Shown: one piece after another, positions 1-11,034 of the stretch
How positions within the stretch are numbered: position 1 is the first letter of the stretch
Layout: each line of letters starts with the position of its first letter
Virus record (IMG/VR): IMGVR_UViG_3300042899_000228
Span: 1-64,000 of that record
DNA length: 64,000 nucleotides
Direction: 5' to 3' (one strand)
DNA from: a virus
Translations under genes and position numbers: made by a program
The notes under the pieces: model-generated
The model's database searches: none
The model's input: only the letters and a program-made list of their open reading frames with translations
What the model was told of the DNA's origin: nothing

Positions 1-1627
1 CACCATTTTCTAATTTAGTTGGAACTATATAAATTAAATCATTCATAGAAGCACCTGTTCTATTTGCAAAAGATCTTCTTAATCCAGCAGCCTCAAATAA
101 GTTACCATCAGCATCTGTATAGTATTTACCCAAATAAGCTTCCTCTAATGATTTTTTTGGAGTAGGTTCTTCAGCATTTAATTTACGGTTTACAGGTTTT
201 CCATATTTTGCATTAGTCCATTCTTTTAATTTTTCTAAAGTCAAAGAAGATGCTTCAATTGGTTTTTGGTTTAAAAAACGCAACATCATTACTTTATCTT
301 TGCCTGTCCCTTCATAGAAATATTCAAATGGATTATTAAGCCATGTTTTACCTTTTAATAAATTAGAACTATCAATAAAAAAATGAATAAGATCTTTTCT
401 TAACCCATTAGCATTTTTATCTGAAACAACTCTGTCTTTAATTTTAAGTTCAGGAGTAGTTAAAATATGGTGCAACAATTCTAACTCATCTTCTGTTAAA
501 GTTGATAAAGGTTTTCCAAAAACTCTTTCTTCTTTGTTAGTATTTTGTACAGCTAATACAGGATAAAATTGATTTGTTTGAGGTGATTGTTTTAATGTAG
601 TAAGCCCATCAGCCGCAGATGTACTAATATTTGATACTTCTGAAAGTGGTGTTTGAATATTTCTATTTAAAGCAATTATACCAATTGAACTTCTTGATAA
701 GTCAATATTCATAAACACAGTAGTACCTGCTTTAGCTTTAGTTAAAGATGCTTCAAAAGATTTAACAAATTTATCAACTTGTGCTTTTGCTTGTGCTTTT
801 GCTTGTAACTCAACTGTTCCTGATTGTATCAAACTTTGCGCAATCATTCTTTCTTGATACTGTAAAGCTTCTCTATTTGTTTTTACAGTAAATGCAACAA
901 ACTTACCATCCTTATTTAAGTTACCATCAGAATCAAAAGTTGCTACATTGTTGTTAGAATCAATTAAAATTAATACTGGCAAGTTTGGATCTGTAGTTCC
1001 TGTAGTGTTATCAAAGTTTTGTTCACTTTGAATTGCACCAAGTGTAGTAATTTTAAATTTTAAAGCTGCCGCATTTTGCTTGTTAAGAATATTCCGAGCA
1101 ACCTTAAACTCCAATTCTTTTCTTGGATCTAAAATGTTTTCAGCATAACTATTTAAAATTGGATTATAAATGGCCTCCTGATTACTAGTCTTAGCCAACT
1201 CCATAGATACTGCTTCAAATCTATCCAGCGGATCTTCTTCTGTAACAACAACATCACTGTTGTTTCCAATAAATCCTCCAAATCTATCAATAACATTTTG
1301 GAATTTGTTTGTGCTTTCATCTTCAGCCGCATTCATCACTTGTAAAGCAAGATCTCTAAAAAGAGGTAGTGACTTTGCATTTGTTAATTTTGGATTGTCA
1401 GAGGTGTGTTTTAATACAATCTGAGGAATAATGCTCATGTGTTGAAGCACCAATTCTTTATTTCTATCTGCGGTTAATCCATTTCCACTAAAAACAGTTA
1501 AAGCATCATTGAACAATTCATTCAATAATGCTTCACCTGATTTGTCATTTGTTAACCTCTCGCCTAATTTTCTATTTATGAATGAACCAAATAATTTAAT
1601 TGACTCCGGAGTAATACAAATATTCAT
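1..1627 (-). CDS. giant virion (cargo-type) protein, partial at window edge
   Basis: An open frame starts at ATG 1627 on the minus strand and runs off the left edge, giving about 542 residues without a stop. The start MNICITPESIKLFG lies 5 bases after the stop of the 3130-aa gene, so the two are probably co-transcribed. The visible part is hydrophilic and mainly helical, with an Ala-Lys-Gln repeat (AKAQAKAQ) encoded around 780-810. There is no signal peptide or membrane segment. Giant proteins at this place in crAss-like phages are packaged in the virion, and one of them carries a virion RNA polymerase with a DxDGD motif. I do not see that motif in the visible part, so a polymerase assignment is not supported here. 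Function unknown; the virion role is inferred from position. Confidence 0.85.
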   Translation of the reverse strand, partial: MNICITPESIKLFGSFINRKLGERLTNDKSGEALLNELFNDALTVFSGNGLTADRNKELVLQHMSIIPQIVLKHTSDNPKLTNAKSLPLFRDLALQVMNAAEDESTNKFQNVIDRFGGFIGNNSDVVVTEEDPLDRFEAVSMELAKTSNQEAIYNPILNSYAENILDPRKELEFKVARNILNKQNAAALKFKITTLGAIQSEQNFDNTTGTTDPNLPVLILIDSNNNVATFDSDGNLNKDGKFVAFTVKTNREALQYQERMIAQSLIQSGTVELQAKAQAKAQVDKFVKSFEASLTKAKAGTTVFMNIDLSRSSIGIIALNRNIQTPLSEVSNISTSAADGLTTLKQSPQTNQFYPVLAVQNTNKEERVFGKPLSTLTEDELELLHHILTTPELKIKDRVVSDKNANGLRKDLIHFFIDSSNLLKGKTWLNNPFEYFYEGTGKDKVMMLRFLNQKPIEASSLTLEKLKEWTNAKYGKPVNRKLNAEEPTPKKSLEEAYLGKYYTDADGNLFEAAGLRRSFANRTGASMNDLIYIVPTKLENG

Positions 1628-1632
1628 GCTAG

Positions 1633-4600
1633 TTATGTTTTACATTTTGTTGTTTCTTCTTTCAAACTGGAGATGAGTTTATCTTCTGATAATGAATTAG
1701 CCTCTCCCATATAGGTAGTAAAGTTATTTAAAATATCAGTATAAGCACTCTTAATATAGTCAAATTCTTTGACTTTCACAATAGAATCAATGTTTAAATT
1801 TGCAACATCAGTATTCACTGGAACTTCTTTTTCAATGCCATTTAAAAATGCATCTATTTCAAAATTCAAATACTCAGACAAGTTATTTACATCTTGCAAC
1901 ACTACCATTCTTTTTTGATACCCCGCAATTCTATAAACTTTACCATTAATTTGAACAGACTTTCCTCTGTAGTGACCTTCAGATATTTTAGCTCTAATTA
2001 TTGCCTCATTCCTATTTTCAGTTTTTTCACCAAAAGCAAATTTGCCATTAGTTACTAATCTAAATACAGCAGCTGCAAAAGCAATATCTGTTTTCTTATC
2101 CTTATTTAAATTATCCCAAGCATATTCAATTGCATTTGGTAAAGCGCCTCGCGTTGGAATAGAAGCCAAAGAATCCAATTCATCTAAGTATAAATCAACT
2201 TCTGTTTTTTCAGGTTTTTCTGTATCCTTATTTTCAAATATAGATTCTGTGTCAGTTTCTTCTTCAACCTCTTCAACGTCTTCTTCTTCTGAACCAACTT
2301 CTTTTAACTCGGATCCTGCATCTGATAAATCATTTTCATCACCTGTAAACTCATCATTTAGTAATTCAAATTCTTGAGAATTGTAATACTCATCTAATAA
2401 TTTTGCTTCAGATTCTAATGCTTCTTGACCTTCTTCAGTTTGTAAAAACTTTAAGTGAGCAAGATATTCAGCTGATTCATCTGCAGACATTCCTTTTTCT
2501 TCTAGCTCTTGCAAAAACAATCTTTCATCTGCTTCTTCATTACTGATTCCTCTATTTTGATCTTCAGCTTTAGATTGATCGCTTTGTACTTGATCTACTA
2601 AATTTCTAACAGCATTGGATAGACTTGAATACTTCATTAAAAAAGCTTCAAGGGCATTAGCCGCCATAGCACCATCTATTCCAGTTGTAGTTACATCAAA
2701 ATTTTGTGATTCTAAAATAGATACAGATGCACTATCAAAACTTGCTTTTGAATCCGCAGCACTTTCACTTGCTATTCCTTTCCAGTCTTTTACTTCAGAC
2801 GCATTTTCTCCAAATACTTGTTCTAAAGCACTAGGCTTAATTTTTCCCCCCTGTAAGAAATACATAGCAATAGCTACTTCTAAATCAAAAGCAGAAGGGC
2901 TTCCTGTGTTTACTTCATAAGAACCCAAAATCTTTTTACTTGAACCATACGCTCCAGGAGGGGTTATTCTTTTTGTAGATTTTACTTTTTGAATAACATA
3001 CATGGAAGACATAGTAGCATTTTTACCAGAACGCGTAGCTCTAATTCTAAATTTGCTGTCAGCATTGTATAAAGCTAAGTTGATTTTATTAACCACTTCA
3101 GGATACAACTTTTTTTCTTTTTCTAACTTTCTAAATAAAGAATAAAGTTTTAAATGTGTAGTCTTAGATCCTCTTTCAAACCCAAAATCTTTTGTGTTAA
3201 AAAACTTAATGTCTGTAATTCTACTTTTTAGAATGTCATTAACTGCATCTAAAAATTCTTGTCTAGGTAAAGTAAATATCTCAGGATGATATGTAGTAAT
3301 AAACTTGACCATTCCATTTTGTGGAATACGCATTTTTATTTCCTTGCCGTAGCTAGTTTTAAATGGTATAACAGGCAACATCAAGAAATCTAGATTACCT
3401 TTAATCTGTTTATTGACACGGGCTTCCTCTTTCTGTTGTTCTATATCTGCAAGCTTCTGTTCTTTCTGAGCTTGTACCAATTTTTTATTGTTGATAAATG
3501 CTACAATGTCATTAACTGTAAAATCAATTAAGGCGTTGCTTTTATCTTTCAGCTTGGCTACAAGTTGGCTAATTTCTTTAGGAGAAAGGATTGAATAATC
3601 ATAGTCCTTTAAAACACTTTTTAAAATGTCTTCATCACTAACCTTTGGTCTAGCTGCTCTTTTTTGTTTTTTAGCTTGACGAGCAGCTATTCTATTTTGT
3701 TGCTGTTGTTGTTTTAATTTCAACTTAGCATCTTCAACTTTTTGATTATTTAACTTTAGTTCTTTAGCTCCTAACTCAGTATCTTGTTGATCTAATCTTA
3801 ATTTAGAAAATGCAGAAATAACAGAAATGTATTTAGGATTAGACTTCATTTCAGCCTTAATTACAATAACATCTGCATCATTTAATTTATTCAATGCCTT
3901 ACCAAACAAATCAGCTAATTCATTTCTTAAACTTTGAGGAATATCCATCCAAGGAGTTTCACTAGAAATTATTTCATTTCCATTGTAGTCAAAAGCTGGA
4001 ACATACTGTGCATCATTATTTAAAATTTCAGCCTCTTCACCAATTTCAGATAAACCAGCTTGTAAATTATTTAGTTGTTGATACAAGTCATTGATGTCAA
4101 TAGCTAAAAGATTCTGTTTGTTTATTGCTTTTCTTTTTTGAATCAATGATAATTTACCTGTGTTTATTTCTTCAGTGACTTTATCATACTCAACTTCTAG
4201 TTTTGCAATTTCATTTTTTACTGAATCAAGATCATCTAAAATTTCAGTCCTAGATTGATAAGATGTTTCAGCTTGAATTTCATTTTCTGGTTCTTGTTCT
4301 TCTGCTGGGATTTCTTCTTCAACTACAGTTTCTTCTTCAATGTCCCTTGAGATTTGTTCAGTAACCCAGTTTTCCGGTTCAGTAAACAAGTTTGGTTCCA
4401 TTATTTTTAGCTCTCTATCTATGTCAGCAAATGTTACACTTCCATATTTATTAAATTTAGGATCTTGTCCCTTGTGAAAAGCTTTAACAAACCATTCTAT
4501 TTCTTTGCCCTCATCATTTATAGCTTTTCCTATAGCTATTAATGGAACCCACTCACCGGCAGATGCCGCAGTTGAACCTTTTCCAATAGATTTGTACATC

Positions 4601-7600
4601 AAGAATTTAACTTTCTTAGTGCCTTGCTGAACAGTTTCTTCTCCTTCTTCAACAATGTCGTCATCTTCTTCATTGAGTTGGTCTTGAAGAGCGTTTCTTT
4701 GTTTAAGAACATCTGCAATTTCTGCATCAATTTTTGTAGTATCTTGATCGCTTTGTCCAATTGATTTTTGAATTGCATCTTTAATCTCAGCTAAGACTCT
4801 TTCTGTTTCTGCAACTGTAGTATTGCCAGGATATTTAATATCCGCTACAAGTTTTTCAAAAACAGCTTCATTAAAATTTTCTGGAACTTTAACATTTACT
4901 TTAGTAGAACCGCCAGATCTACCAAACATATCTCTACCTTCAATGATTACACCAAGTACTCCATTATTAACATAGTAATTAGTTTTACCATATCTTTTTA
5001 ATTTGTTAAGTTCTTGGGTTTCATCACCCATTTTTATAGAAGCGTCATCACTAATGATTCTTTCATTACCATTTTTTGTAGTTGATTCAACATTTAATTT
5101 TAAATCAGCTTTAGATCCACTCGGTTGTGATAAACTTTGTGTTTTCTTGTCATTAATAAGTTTTTCAGCTGCATCATAAGATACTTCATTTTCTACTTCA
5201 TTCTCACTAAATAAAAAATACGGATTAGAATACTCAATAGTTTTTAAATCCAGTGTTCTAGTAACTGACTTACCACTAACATCAGTAAATGTAAATGAGT
5301 TATTGTTAAAGCTTGTAATAGTCCCAAGCTTCTCTACAACAGGATCTGATGTATTATTTCTATTTATATAGTAAGCAAATTGTCCAACAACAGGTTTAAC
5401 ATTATTCAACATGCGCAGGTACTGATACAACGGCATGTTTTTTCCAGGAAACTTTTTCTTAGAGAATGATAAAACATCTCTGGCATTTTCAAATTCTTTT
5501 AATGCTGCGGTTGAATCATCTTGAGCTGCCGCACTTGGTCTAGCTTTAACAGAAACATTAAGAGATGTGTCAACAGCAGACAATACAAATTTACCATTTA
5601 TAATATTTGGTAAAATTGCATTCATCTTTGTTCTTGCTGCCCTAGTTGCATTATCTATTTCTTCTTGTGTAGCGTTTTCAGAAATCTTTACAGATGTTGT
5701 AACCCATGCATCTCTTCCAGGTTGTCCATTAGACGTACCTTCAGATAACCTATTTCCATTAGCATCTACTTTAGAATAAAGCACAACAAATCTATCATTC
5801 TCAGTTGCACTATTTGTTGCACCCTTAGTAATTAATATACCTTGTGCTGTTGATTGTTGACCAATTAAACCTCTAATGTCCCCAACGCCTTTATCCTTAG
5901 ATTCTGATGCCTCCGTATATCCTCTTTCAATACCACCAACATGTACTTCAAATGTTTGATCTTTCGCTACTGGTGCAGAAACTGGCGCAGGAGCACTAGC
6001 TGCAATCTTTTTTTGATTACTTAACTGTTGAATTTTTGTATCTAAATCTGCAATTTCTTTTTGCAATTCAGTTACTCGCGGATTAGCTTTTTTGTTTTGT
6101 AATGCTTTCTTTACAAACACAGGAATTTCAGCTGTAATATCAATGATTAATCTGCCATCAATTTGAGCACGGATATTTCCATAAACCCAATTGGTAATTC
6201 TTGCATCATCTAATTCTTGACCAAGATCAACAAGTCTTTCAGTCCATTCAGCAATAACTAAATTATTTCCAAAAACAATTTCAGGATGTAAAAAATCACC
6301 AAAAATATCTGGACGCTCACTAGCATTATCTAATACAAGCAAATCTCCTCCTTTATTTACAGTCTGTTCTTCAATAACGGTTCTTACACTTTTGACAGTC
6401 TTCTTTCTTGTTCGTGGTTTAAGTGTAGCTTCAGTTGATTGAGCTTGTTTCCCTGCTTCAATTATTTTACCAAGATCAACTTTAACATTGCTGTTTACTG
6501 AATACTCAGCCAAATCTGTAATGGTAGTTTTTCTTGGATTAAATCTTCCAATGTCTGACTTACTAATATTAAGAAACTCAGCAACTTTAGCCAACATTCT
6601 TTTAATGAACTGGCCTATCTTTTTGAATAAACCTGGTTCTTTCTTTTCACTTAATTTATTACTTACACTTAAATCATAAGCTCTACCAACAAGTTCATGT
6701 TCAAATTGTCTTGAACCAATTTTGTCTTCAGTACCATAATTTTTTTCAACATAATCAATAATCTCTTGACTGCCTTTTGCTTCAGCTACAAGTTGTTTAT
6801 AAAACTCAGGATTAGTTTTTTCAAGATTAATTAAAAATGGATGCAAGAAAATCTCATGGTATAAAGTATTTTCTTTTACAGCATCTGCAACAATGTAGGC
6901 TGTATTTGTTTTCTCATCATAGAATCCAGCAACAGTTTCTTCTTCTGCTTGAAAGAAAATATTTTTAACCATCTCAATTCCATCACCAATATTGTCTGCA
7001 TTATTTACTAACCAGTCAACCATTTCTCCTACTTTACCATTAGTTTGATAAACAGAAAGTTCTTTTAGATTAGCAATTAACTCAGATAATGAAGTTGAAT
7101 TATTATAAATGGACATAAGAAGTTCTTTTAAAGAAACTTCATTTACTCCTTTCTGAAGATTAAAGCCCATGTATAATGGATCATAAAGCAAGTCATTTAG
7201 AATTGTAGAAAACTTTTGATAGAACGGATCTTGAAGACTGTTTAAGATTTTGTCTGCTTCTTCTTGTGAAGCCAAAACTTTTACATTTACATTCCATCTC
7301 TGACCTAGCTCAGTAGCCAACTTATTTAATTCCTCTACTTGTTCTTTTGACGCAGCCGCTCTTTGTTGTTTTACTTCTTTTGATTCTTCATTACTTTCAG
7401 ATATGTTGTCTATAATGGAATCATCTAAAGCTTTAGCAGCAATGTTAATTACTCGGTTGGCTAGTTTTTTATCAATGTCTTCTTGTACAATGACTCCAAT
7501 TCCCGTACTTAAAGTTGACCAAAGAGATTTACTTGTAGGTTGTACTGTATCTTCTACAGTTGCTAAAAATTTTTGGAATTGCAAATCATTCATGGCTTCT

Positions 7601-10600
7601 GTCATGAAAATGTTTACATCTTCAAATACTGACAACTCATCTACATTAGCTCTTGGATTTGCGCTGGCAAATGCTTTTTTAGCTTGCTCCATTGCATTAC
7701 GAGCAGCTAAATATAAATCATCTTTTGTTTTTAATTTTTCTGTAATTGCATGTTGAGTAAGCCCAGTAACAATAAGATTTTCAAATGACATTACTGAATT
7801 AGTATAATCACTTCCAGCAAATCGTATATCTAACTCTAAGATACCATCATCAGTGAGTTTAACCGGCAATGTGTTATCACTAACAAATTTAATTGTAACA
7901 TCTTGCTCACCCAACTTAGTAAGAATTTCTCTATCTAGTTTAGTCAAATACTTATTTTCAGCCGCCATTAATTTAGCTAAAAGTCTTTGTCCTTCAGGAG
8001 ATGACAACTTAATTGGCTCATTTAATTTGACTTTGTACTGTCTTAAAATACCAGCAATAGTTCTTTTATCAGACTTTAGTTTGCGCCCTTGTTTATTTAA
8101 TTGAGTTCTGTCATTGGTAATGGTTTTACCTTTGAGTTTTTTAATGTAAGAGTTAATAATTTTTTGAGCAGCCTCATACTGTTCTGGAGTTGCTAGTTCG
8201 TTTGTGGTGATGTTAAAAATTTCTTGAGGCATTAATCCTTTATTCAACAAATCATCTAGTTCCTGTAAATCAAAAAACAAATTATTGTTGTACAAATCAT
8301 TAAGCATGTCATCAGAAACTGCTTTTTTATCAAACTCATATAATGCAGAAAGAATATGATCTTCTTTATTTTCTTCAAGTCTTTTTAGCATTTCTTCTTG
8401 ACCTTCAATAAAAACAGAAGAACCCGCAGGATTTAAAATAGTATCAATTAACTCTTGATTAAACCTACCTTCTTCAGCAAGTGCTAAGTAATCAAAAACT
8501 TTATTAAACTGCTGTCTGTTAAACTGAAGTTGAGATGTAGTATTAATTAATTTGTTTTTTCCAGACACCTCAAGAATACCGTGATAAGCATCAAATAATT
8601 CATCAAATGTATCTGATTCAGAAATAGAACCTTTTTCATTTTTTTGTTCAGCTTTATAAGCACTTAATTTTGCTTGATAATTTTCATAAGCTTTTAACTT
8701 AGCTCTTGCCTGTGCTTGATTTTGAACAGCAGCATCGCCATAAGCCGATAACTTTGAATTAGTTTCTACTTCAGTTTTTAATAATTGAATTTGTTGGTTT
8801 AAGTCACCCTCATCTAAAAGAGCATTAACTTCCAATGTAGAAAGAGGATTATCACTATTAATCTCAGCTCTAATTTCTTTTTGTCTATTTGCTCTATCCG
8901 CAATTTTAGCATGACTAAATAATAATTCTTTCTTTAAGTTTTCAACTGACCTGTATTTAAAATACTTATTCAAATACTCTGGATCATTAACATCCAAAGA
9001 TTTTAAATCAATTGGATTATTAATAGTGTTTTGAATTTCATTGTAAACACCTCTTAGCTTTTTAATATTTTCTGCTTGATGCTGAAGCTTCTTTTGATAC
9101 TGACCTTTGGTTTCTTCAGTAATATCTGTTCTGCTAAATATTTCATTTAATTGCTGGGCGTTTAAATTTTTACCCATGTACTCTAAATGATCAGCAAATT
9201 GATTCTCCATTCCTGATTCAAGCAAAGTATGCACACCATTAACAAAAGATTCATGCTGTTTATTTTTCATGGTTTTTTGATCACCAGATTCACCAGCAGT
9301 TAATATTTGTTCTTGTAGTTCACTTTGTGAATAAATGCCTTTTGACCAAGCATCAACAAAGTTTTTACTGTTGTTAAAGAACTCAGTAAGAACTTTTGCT
9401 TTTTCTTTTCTTTTAGATTCAACATCTACTTTTTGTTGTTTGTATTTATCTCTATCAGAAAAATAGTCATAGGTTTTATTTACACCACCATTAAATAAAT
9501 AATTTTGAGTTTGCTGTGATGCAAATCCAACAGGTGATGCAAATACACCCATTAATGCACCAGAAAGAAATGTACTTAAACCTTCACCACTCTTTTGTTT
9601 ATCAATGGCTTTTGTAACATCATTTTCTAAAAAGCTCATCATCCCACCACGAACTTGTAAACCTTTTACATTTCTTTCACGGTAAGCTTTAACTGATTCA
9701 GAAATTACATCCTGTCCAAGCTCTTGGAATCCTTCCATTGAACCGGATACCACACTTTTTAATGCGCCTTGCCAAGTTATTTCTCCAATTTTTTTTCTAC
9801 CATAATTCCAAACATTTTTCTTGAGAACATCAACAGCTACTTTGCCTCCTTCTTTTTGAACAACTTTAAATAAATCACCAGCATTAGCAAAAAATTTATT
9901 TGTACCACGCATAGATTTAAGCATGTTATCAAATGTAATTGCATTTGTAGCATAAATTAAAGCAAAGTTTGAAGTATAAACATTGTCCCGTACTTTTTGA
10001 GATTCACCTTCAATTTTGTTGGCCATTTCTTTTGATAATGGCTTGCCTGCCATATCTGGATTACTTTTATAATAATCATCATACATTTTTTCTCTAAACT
10101 CTTTAGCCGCCATATCGGCTTCTAATTTAGATTCACTGTGGGACATTGTGATTTTTCTAGCATCTCTTACAATAGATCCTACACCTAATGCTGTCTGTTT
10201 TAATCCATTTATATCTTTTAATTTATCAGCTGTAAAAATAAAATCCATTGTGTTTTCCAATGGATTTAAAGCTTTACCAAAACCTTTTACACTAGCTCCG
10301 GCTTTACCCATAAAACCAGTTGCCGTTTTTACATCTTGAAGTTTATTTACAAACTTCAACATATTACCAGCTTGCTTTAATCTTGATACACCCTGTACTA
10401 ACAAAGATCCTCCAGCAGCAACAGTTGCCGGTGCAGCAGCACCTCCACTTAATGCAGTAACACCAGCTAATGCTAATTCTTCAGCAGCAATACCGCCAAT
10501 GATACCAATAGTATATCCAGAAGATAACATTGTATTAGACCAAAAACCAGCATTGCCACCTCTTGATGAAGAAAACTTACTCATTGTATCTTCAAAATCA

Positions 10601-11025
10601 AGATAACTTCCTGAGTCAGCAAATGCGCCTAAGCCAATTGTATCTTGAAATCCAATACCTGCTAATTTCCACATGCCGTCCCAAGCTCTACCTACATCAG
10701 CGGACCAGTGAGTATTATCATCATATAGTACATCCATTCCGGATTTTTTACCTGGAATACCGCCTGCTTTAAATGGATCAAATCCTAGTTTACCATAAGT
10801 TTCAGAACCATAAGTTGCATACTTTGCAAGATTAGCCTGCTTAGCAGAAAAATCTTTAGCCTTACCCATATTATAAACACTTACTAATTTAGGTAGTGCT
10901 TTTTCTAAATGTTTATCAGCTAACTGTTTAAACTTTACATCATCTGCATCCAGTTTTGGTTTTGGTTTTTGTGCATCATCATTAAAATCCTTTTCTGATA
11001 TTGTAATTGTCTTTAACTCGGCCAT
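1633..11025 (-). CDS. giant 3130-aa virion/ejection (cargo) protein
   Basis: This is the largest gene in the window. Near the N-terminus, around residues 160-215, is a Gly/Ala-rich hydrophobic stretch (IGIIGGIAAEELALAG...), with a second one around residue 490. Such segments are typical of ejected inner-virion proteins that contact membranes. The rest is long, charged and predicted helical, with coiled-coil-like Lys/Glu/Gln stretches and an acidic tract (EEEDVEEVEEETD) near the C-terminus. Residues 1386-1400 read NTLYHEIFLHPFLIN. This resembles a zinc-peptidase helix but has HExxxH spacing instead of HExxH. The gene follows the 754-aa gene by 9 bases. Known crAss-like phages have comparable giant proteins in the same place, packaged in the head and tail. 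That role here is inference. Confidence 0.85.
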   Translation of the reverse strand: MAELKTITISEKDFNDDAQKPKPKLDADDVKFKQLADKHLEKALPKLVSVYNMGKAKDFSAKQANLAKYATYGSETYGKLGFDPFKAGGIPGKKSGMDVLYDDNTHWSADVGRAWDGMWKLAGIGFQDTIGLGAFADSGSYLDFEDTMSKFSSSRGGNAGFWSNTMLSSGYTIGIIGGIAAEELALAGVTALSGGAAAPATVAAGGSLLVQGVSRLKQAGNMLKFVNKLQDVKTATGFMGKAGASVKGFGKALNPLENTMDFIFTADKLKDINGLKQTALGVGSIVRDARKITMSHSESKLEADMAAKEFREKMYDDYYKSNPDMAGKPLSKEMANKIEGESQKVRDNVYTSNFALIYATNAITFDNMLKSMRGTNKFFANAGDLFKVVQKEGGKVAVDVLKKNVWNYGRKKIGEITWQGALKSVVSGSMEGFQELGQDVISESVKAYRERNVKGLQVRGGMMSFLENDVTKAIDKQKSGEGLSTFLSGALMGVFASPVGFASQQTQNYLFNGGVNKTYDYFSDRDKYKQQKVDVESKRKEKAKVLTEFFNNSKNFVDAWSKGIYSQSELQEQILTAGESGDQKTMKNKQHESFVNGVHTLLESGMENQFADHLEYMGKNLNAQQLNEIFSRTDITEETKGQYQKKLQHQAENIKKLRGVYNEIQNTINNPIDLKSLDVNDPEYLNKYFKYRSVENLKKELLFSHAKIADRANRQKEIRAEINSDNPLSTLEVNALLDEGDLNQQIQLLKTEVETNSKLSAYGDAAVQNQAQARAKLKAYENYQAKLSAYKAEQKNEKGSISESDTFDELFDAYHGILEVSGKNKLINTTSQLQFNRQQFNKVFDYLALAEEGRFNQELIDTILNPAGSSVFIEGQEEMLKRLEENKEDHILSALYEFDKKAVSDDMLNDLYNNNLFFDLQELDDLLNKGLMPQEIFNITTNELATPEQYEAAQKIINSYIKKLKGKTITNDRTQLNKQGRKLKSDKRTIAGILRQYKVKLNEPIKLSSPEGQRLLAKLMAAENKYLTKLDREILTKLGEQDVTIKFVSDNTLPVKLTDDGILELDIRFAGSDYTNSVMSFENLIVTGLTQHAITEKLKTKDDLYLAARNAMEQAKKAFASANPRANVDELSVFEDVNIFMTEAMNDLQFQKFLATVEDTVQPTSKSLWSTLSTGIGVIVQEDIDKKLANRVINIAAKALDDSIIDNISESNEESKEVKQQRAAASKEQVEELNKLATELGQRWNVNVKVLASQEEADKILNSLQDPFYQKFSTILNDLLYDPLYMGFNLQKGVNEVSLKELLMSIYNNSTSLSELIANLKELSVYQTNGKVGEMVDWLVNNADNIGDGIEMVKNIFFQAEEETVAGFYDEKTNTAYIVADAVKENTLYHEIFLHPFLINLEKTNPEFYKQLVAEAKGSQEIIDYVEKNYGTEDKIGSRQFEHELVGRAYDLSVSNKLSEKKEPGLFKKIGQFIKRMLAKVAEFLNISKSDIGRFNPRKTTITDLAEYSVNSNVKVDLGKIIEAGKQAQSTEATLKPRTRKKTVKSVRTVIEEQTVNKGGDLLVLDNASERPDIFGDFLHPEIVFGNNLVIAEWTERLVDLGQELDDARITNWVYGNIRAQIDGRLIIDITAEIPVFVKKALQNKKANPRVTELQKEIADLDTKIQQLSNQKKIAASAPAPVSAPVAKDQTFEVHVGGIERGYTEASESKDKGVGDIRGLIGQQSTAQGILITKGATNSATENDRFVVLYSKVDANGNRLSEGTSNGQPGRDAWVTTSVKISENATQEEIDNATRAARTKMNAILPNIINGKFVLSAVDTSLNVSVKARPSAAAQDDSTAALKEFENARDVLSFSKKKFPGKNMPLYQYLRMLNNVKPVVGQFAYYINRNNTSDPVVEKLGTITSFNNNSFTFTDVSGKSVTRTLDLKTIEYSNPYFLFSENEVENEVSYDAAEKLINDKKTQSLSQPSGSKADLKLNVESTTKNGNERIISDDASIKMGDETQELNKLKRYGKTNYYVNNGVLGVIIEGRDMFGRSGGSTKVNVKVPENFNEAVFEKLVADIKYPGNTTVAETERVLAEIKDAIQKSIGQSDQDTTKIDAEIADVLKQRNALQDQLNEEDDDIVEEGEETVQQGTKKVKFLMYKSIGKGSTAASAGEWVPLIAIGKAINDEGKEIEWFVKAFHKGQDPKFNKYGSVTFADIDRELKIMEPNLFTEPENWVTEQISRDIEEETVVEEEIPAEEQEPENEIQAETSYQSRTEILDDLDSVKNEIAKLEVEYDKVTEEINTGKLSLIQKRKAINKQNLLAIDINDLYQQLNNLQAGLSEIGEEAEILNNDAQYVPAFDYNGNEIISSETPWMDIPQSLRNELADLFGKALNKLNDADVIVIKAEMKSNPKYISVISAFSKLRLDQQDTELGAKELKLNNQKVEDAKLKLKQQQQQNRIAARQAKKQKRAARPKVSDEDILKSVLKDYDYSILSPKEISQLVAKLKDKSNALIDFTVNDIVAFINNKKLVQAQKEQKLADIEQQKEEARVNKQIKGNLDFLMLPVIPFKTSYGKEIKMRIPQNGMVKFITTYHPEIFTLPRQEFLDAVNDILKSRITDIKFFNTKDFGFERGSKTTHLKLYSLFRKLEKEKKLYPEVVNKINLALYNADSKFRIRATRSGKNATMSSMYVIQKVKSTKRITPPGAYGSSKKILGSYEVNTGSPSAFDLEVAIAMYFLQGGKIKPSALEQVFGENASEVKDWKGIASESAADSKASFDSASVSILESQNFDVTTTGIDGAMAANALEAFLMKYSSLSNAVRNLVDQVQSDQSKAEDQNRGISNEEADERLFLQELEEKGMSADESAEYLAHLKFLQTEEGQEALESEAKLLDEYYNSQEFELLNDEFTGDENDLSDAGSELKEVGSEEEDVEEVEEETDTESIFENKDTEKPEKTEVDLYLDELDSLASIPTRGALPNAIEYAWDNLNKDKKTDIAFAAAVFRLVTNGKFAFGEKTENRNEAIIRAKISEGHYRGKSVQINGKVYRIAGYQKRMVVLQDVNNLSEYLNFEIDAFLNGIEKEVPVNTDVANLNIDSIVKVKEFDYIKSAYTDILNNFTTYMGEANSLSEDKLISSLKEETTKCKT

Positions 11026-11034
11026 GACTAATTG

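Noticed and set aside
776-812. Short tandem DNA repeat (TGTGCTTTTGCT twice)
   Set aside because: It encodes the AKAQAKAQ stretch of the partial giant protein and is too short to be called as a separate element.
1-1627. Virion RNA polymerase assignment for the partial giant gene
   Set aside because: The position fits, but no DxDGD-type motif is present in the visible 542 residues, so the call would be a guess.
2042-10772. Plus-strand open frames of 60-117 aa opposite the giant gene
   Set aside because: They are shadows of the minus-strand coding sequence, poor in starts with leaders, and rich in Ser/Leu as expected from antisense reading.
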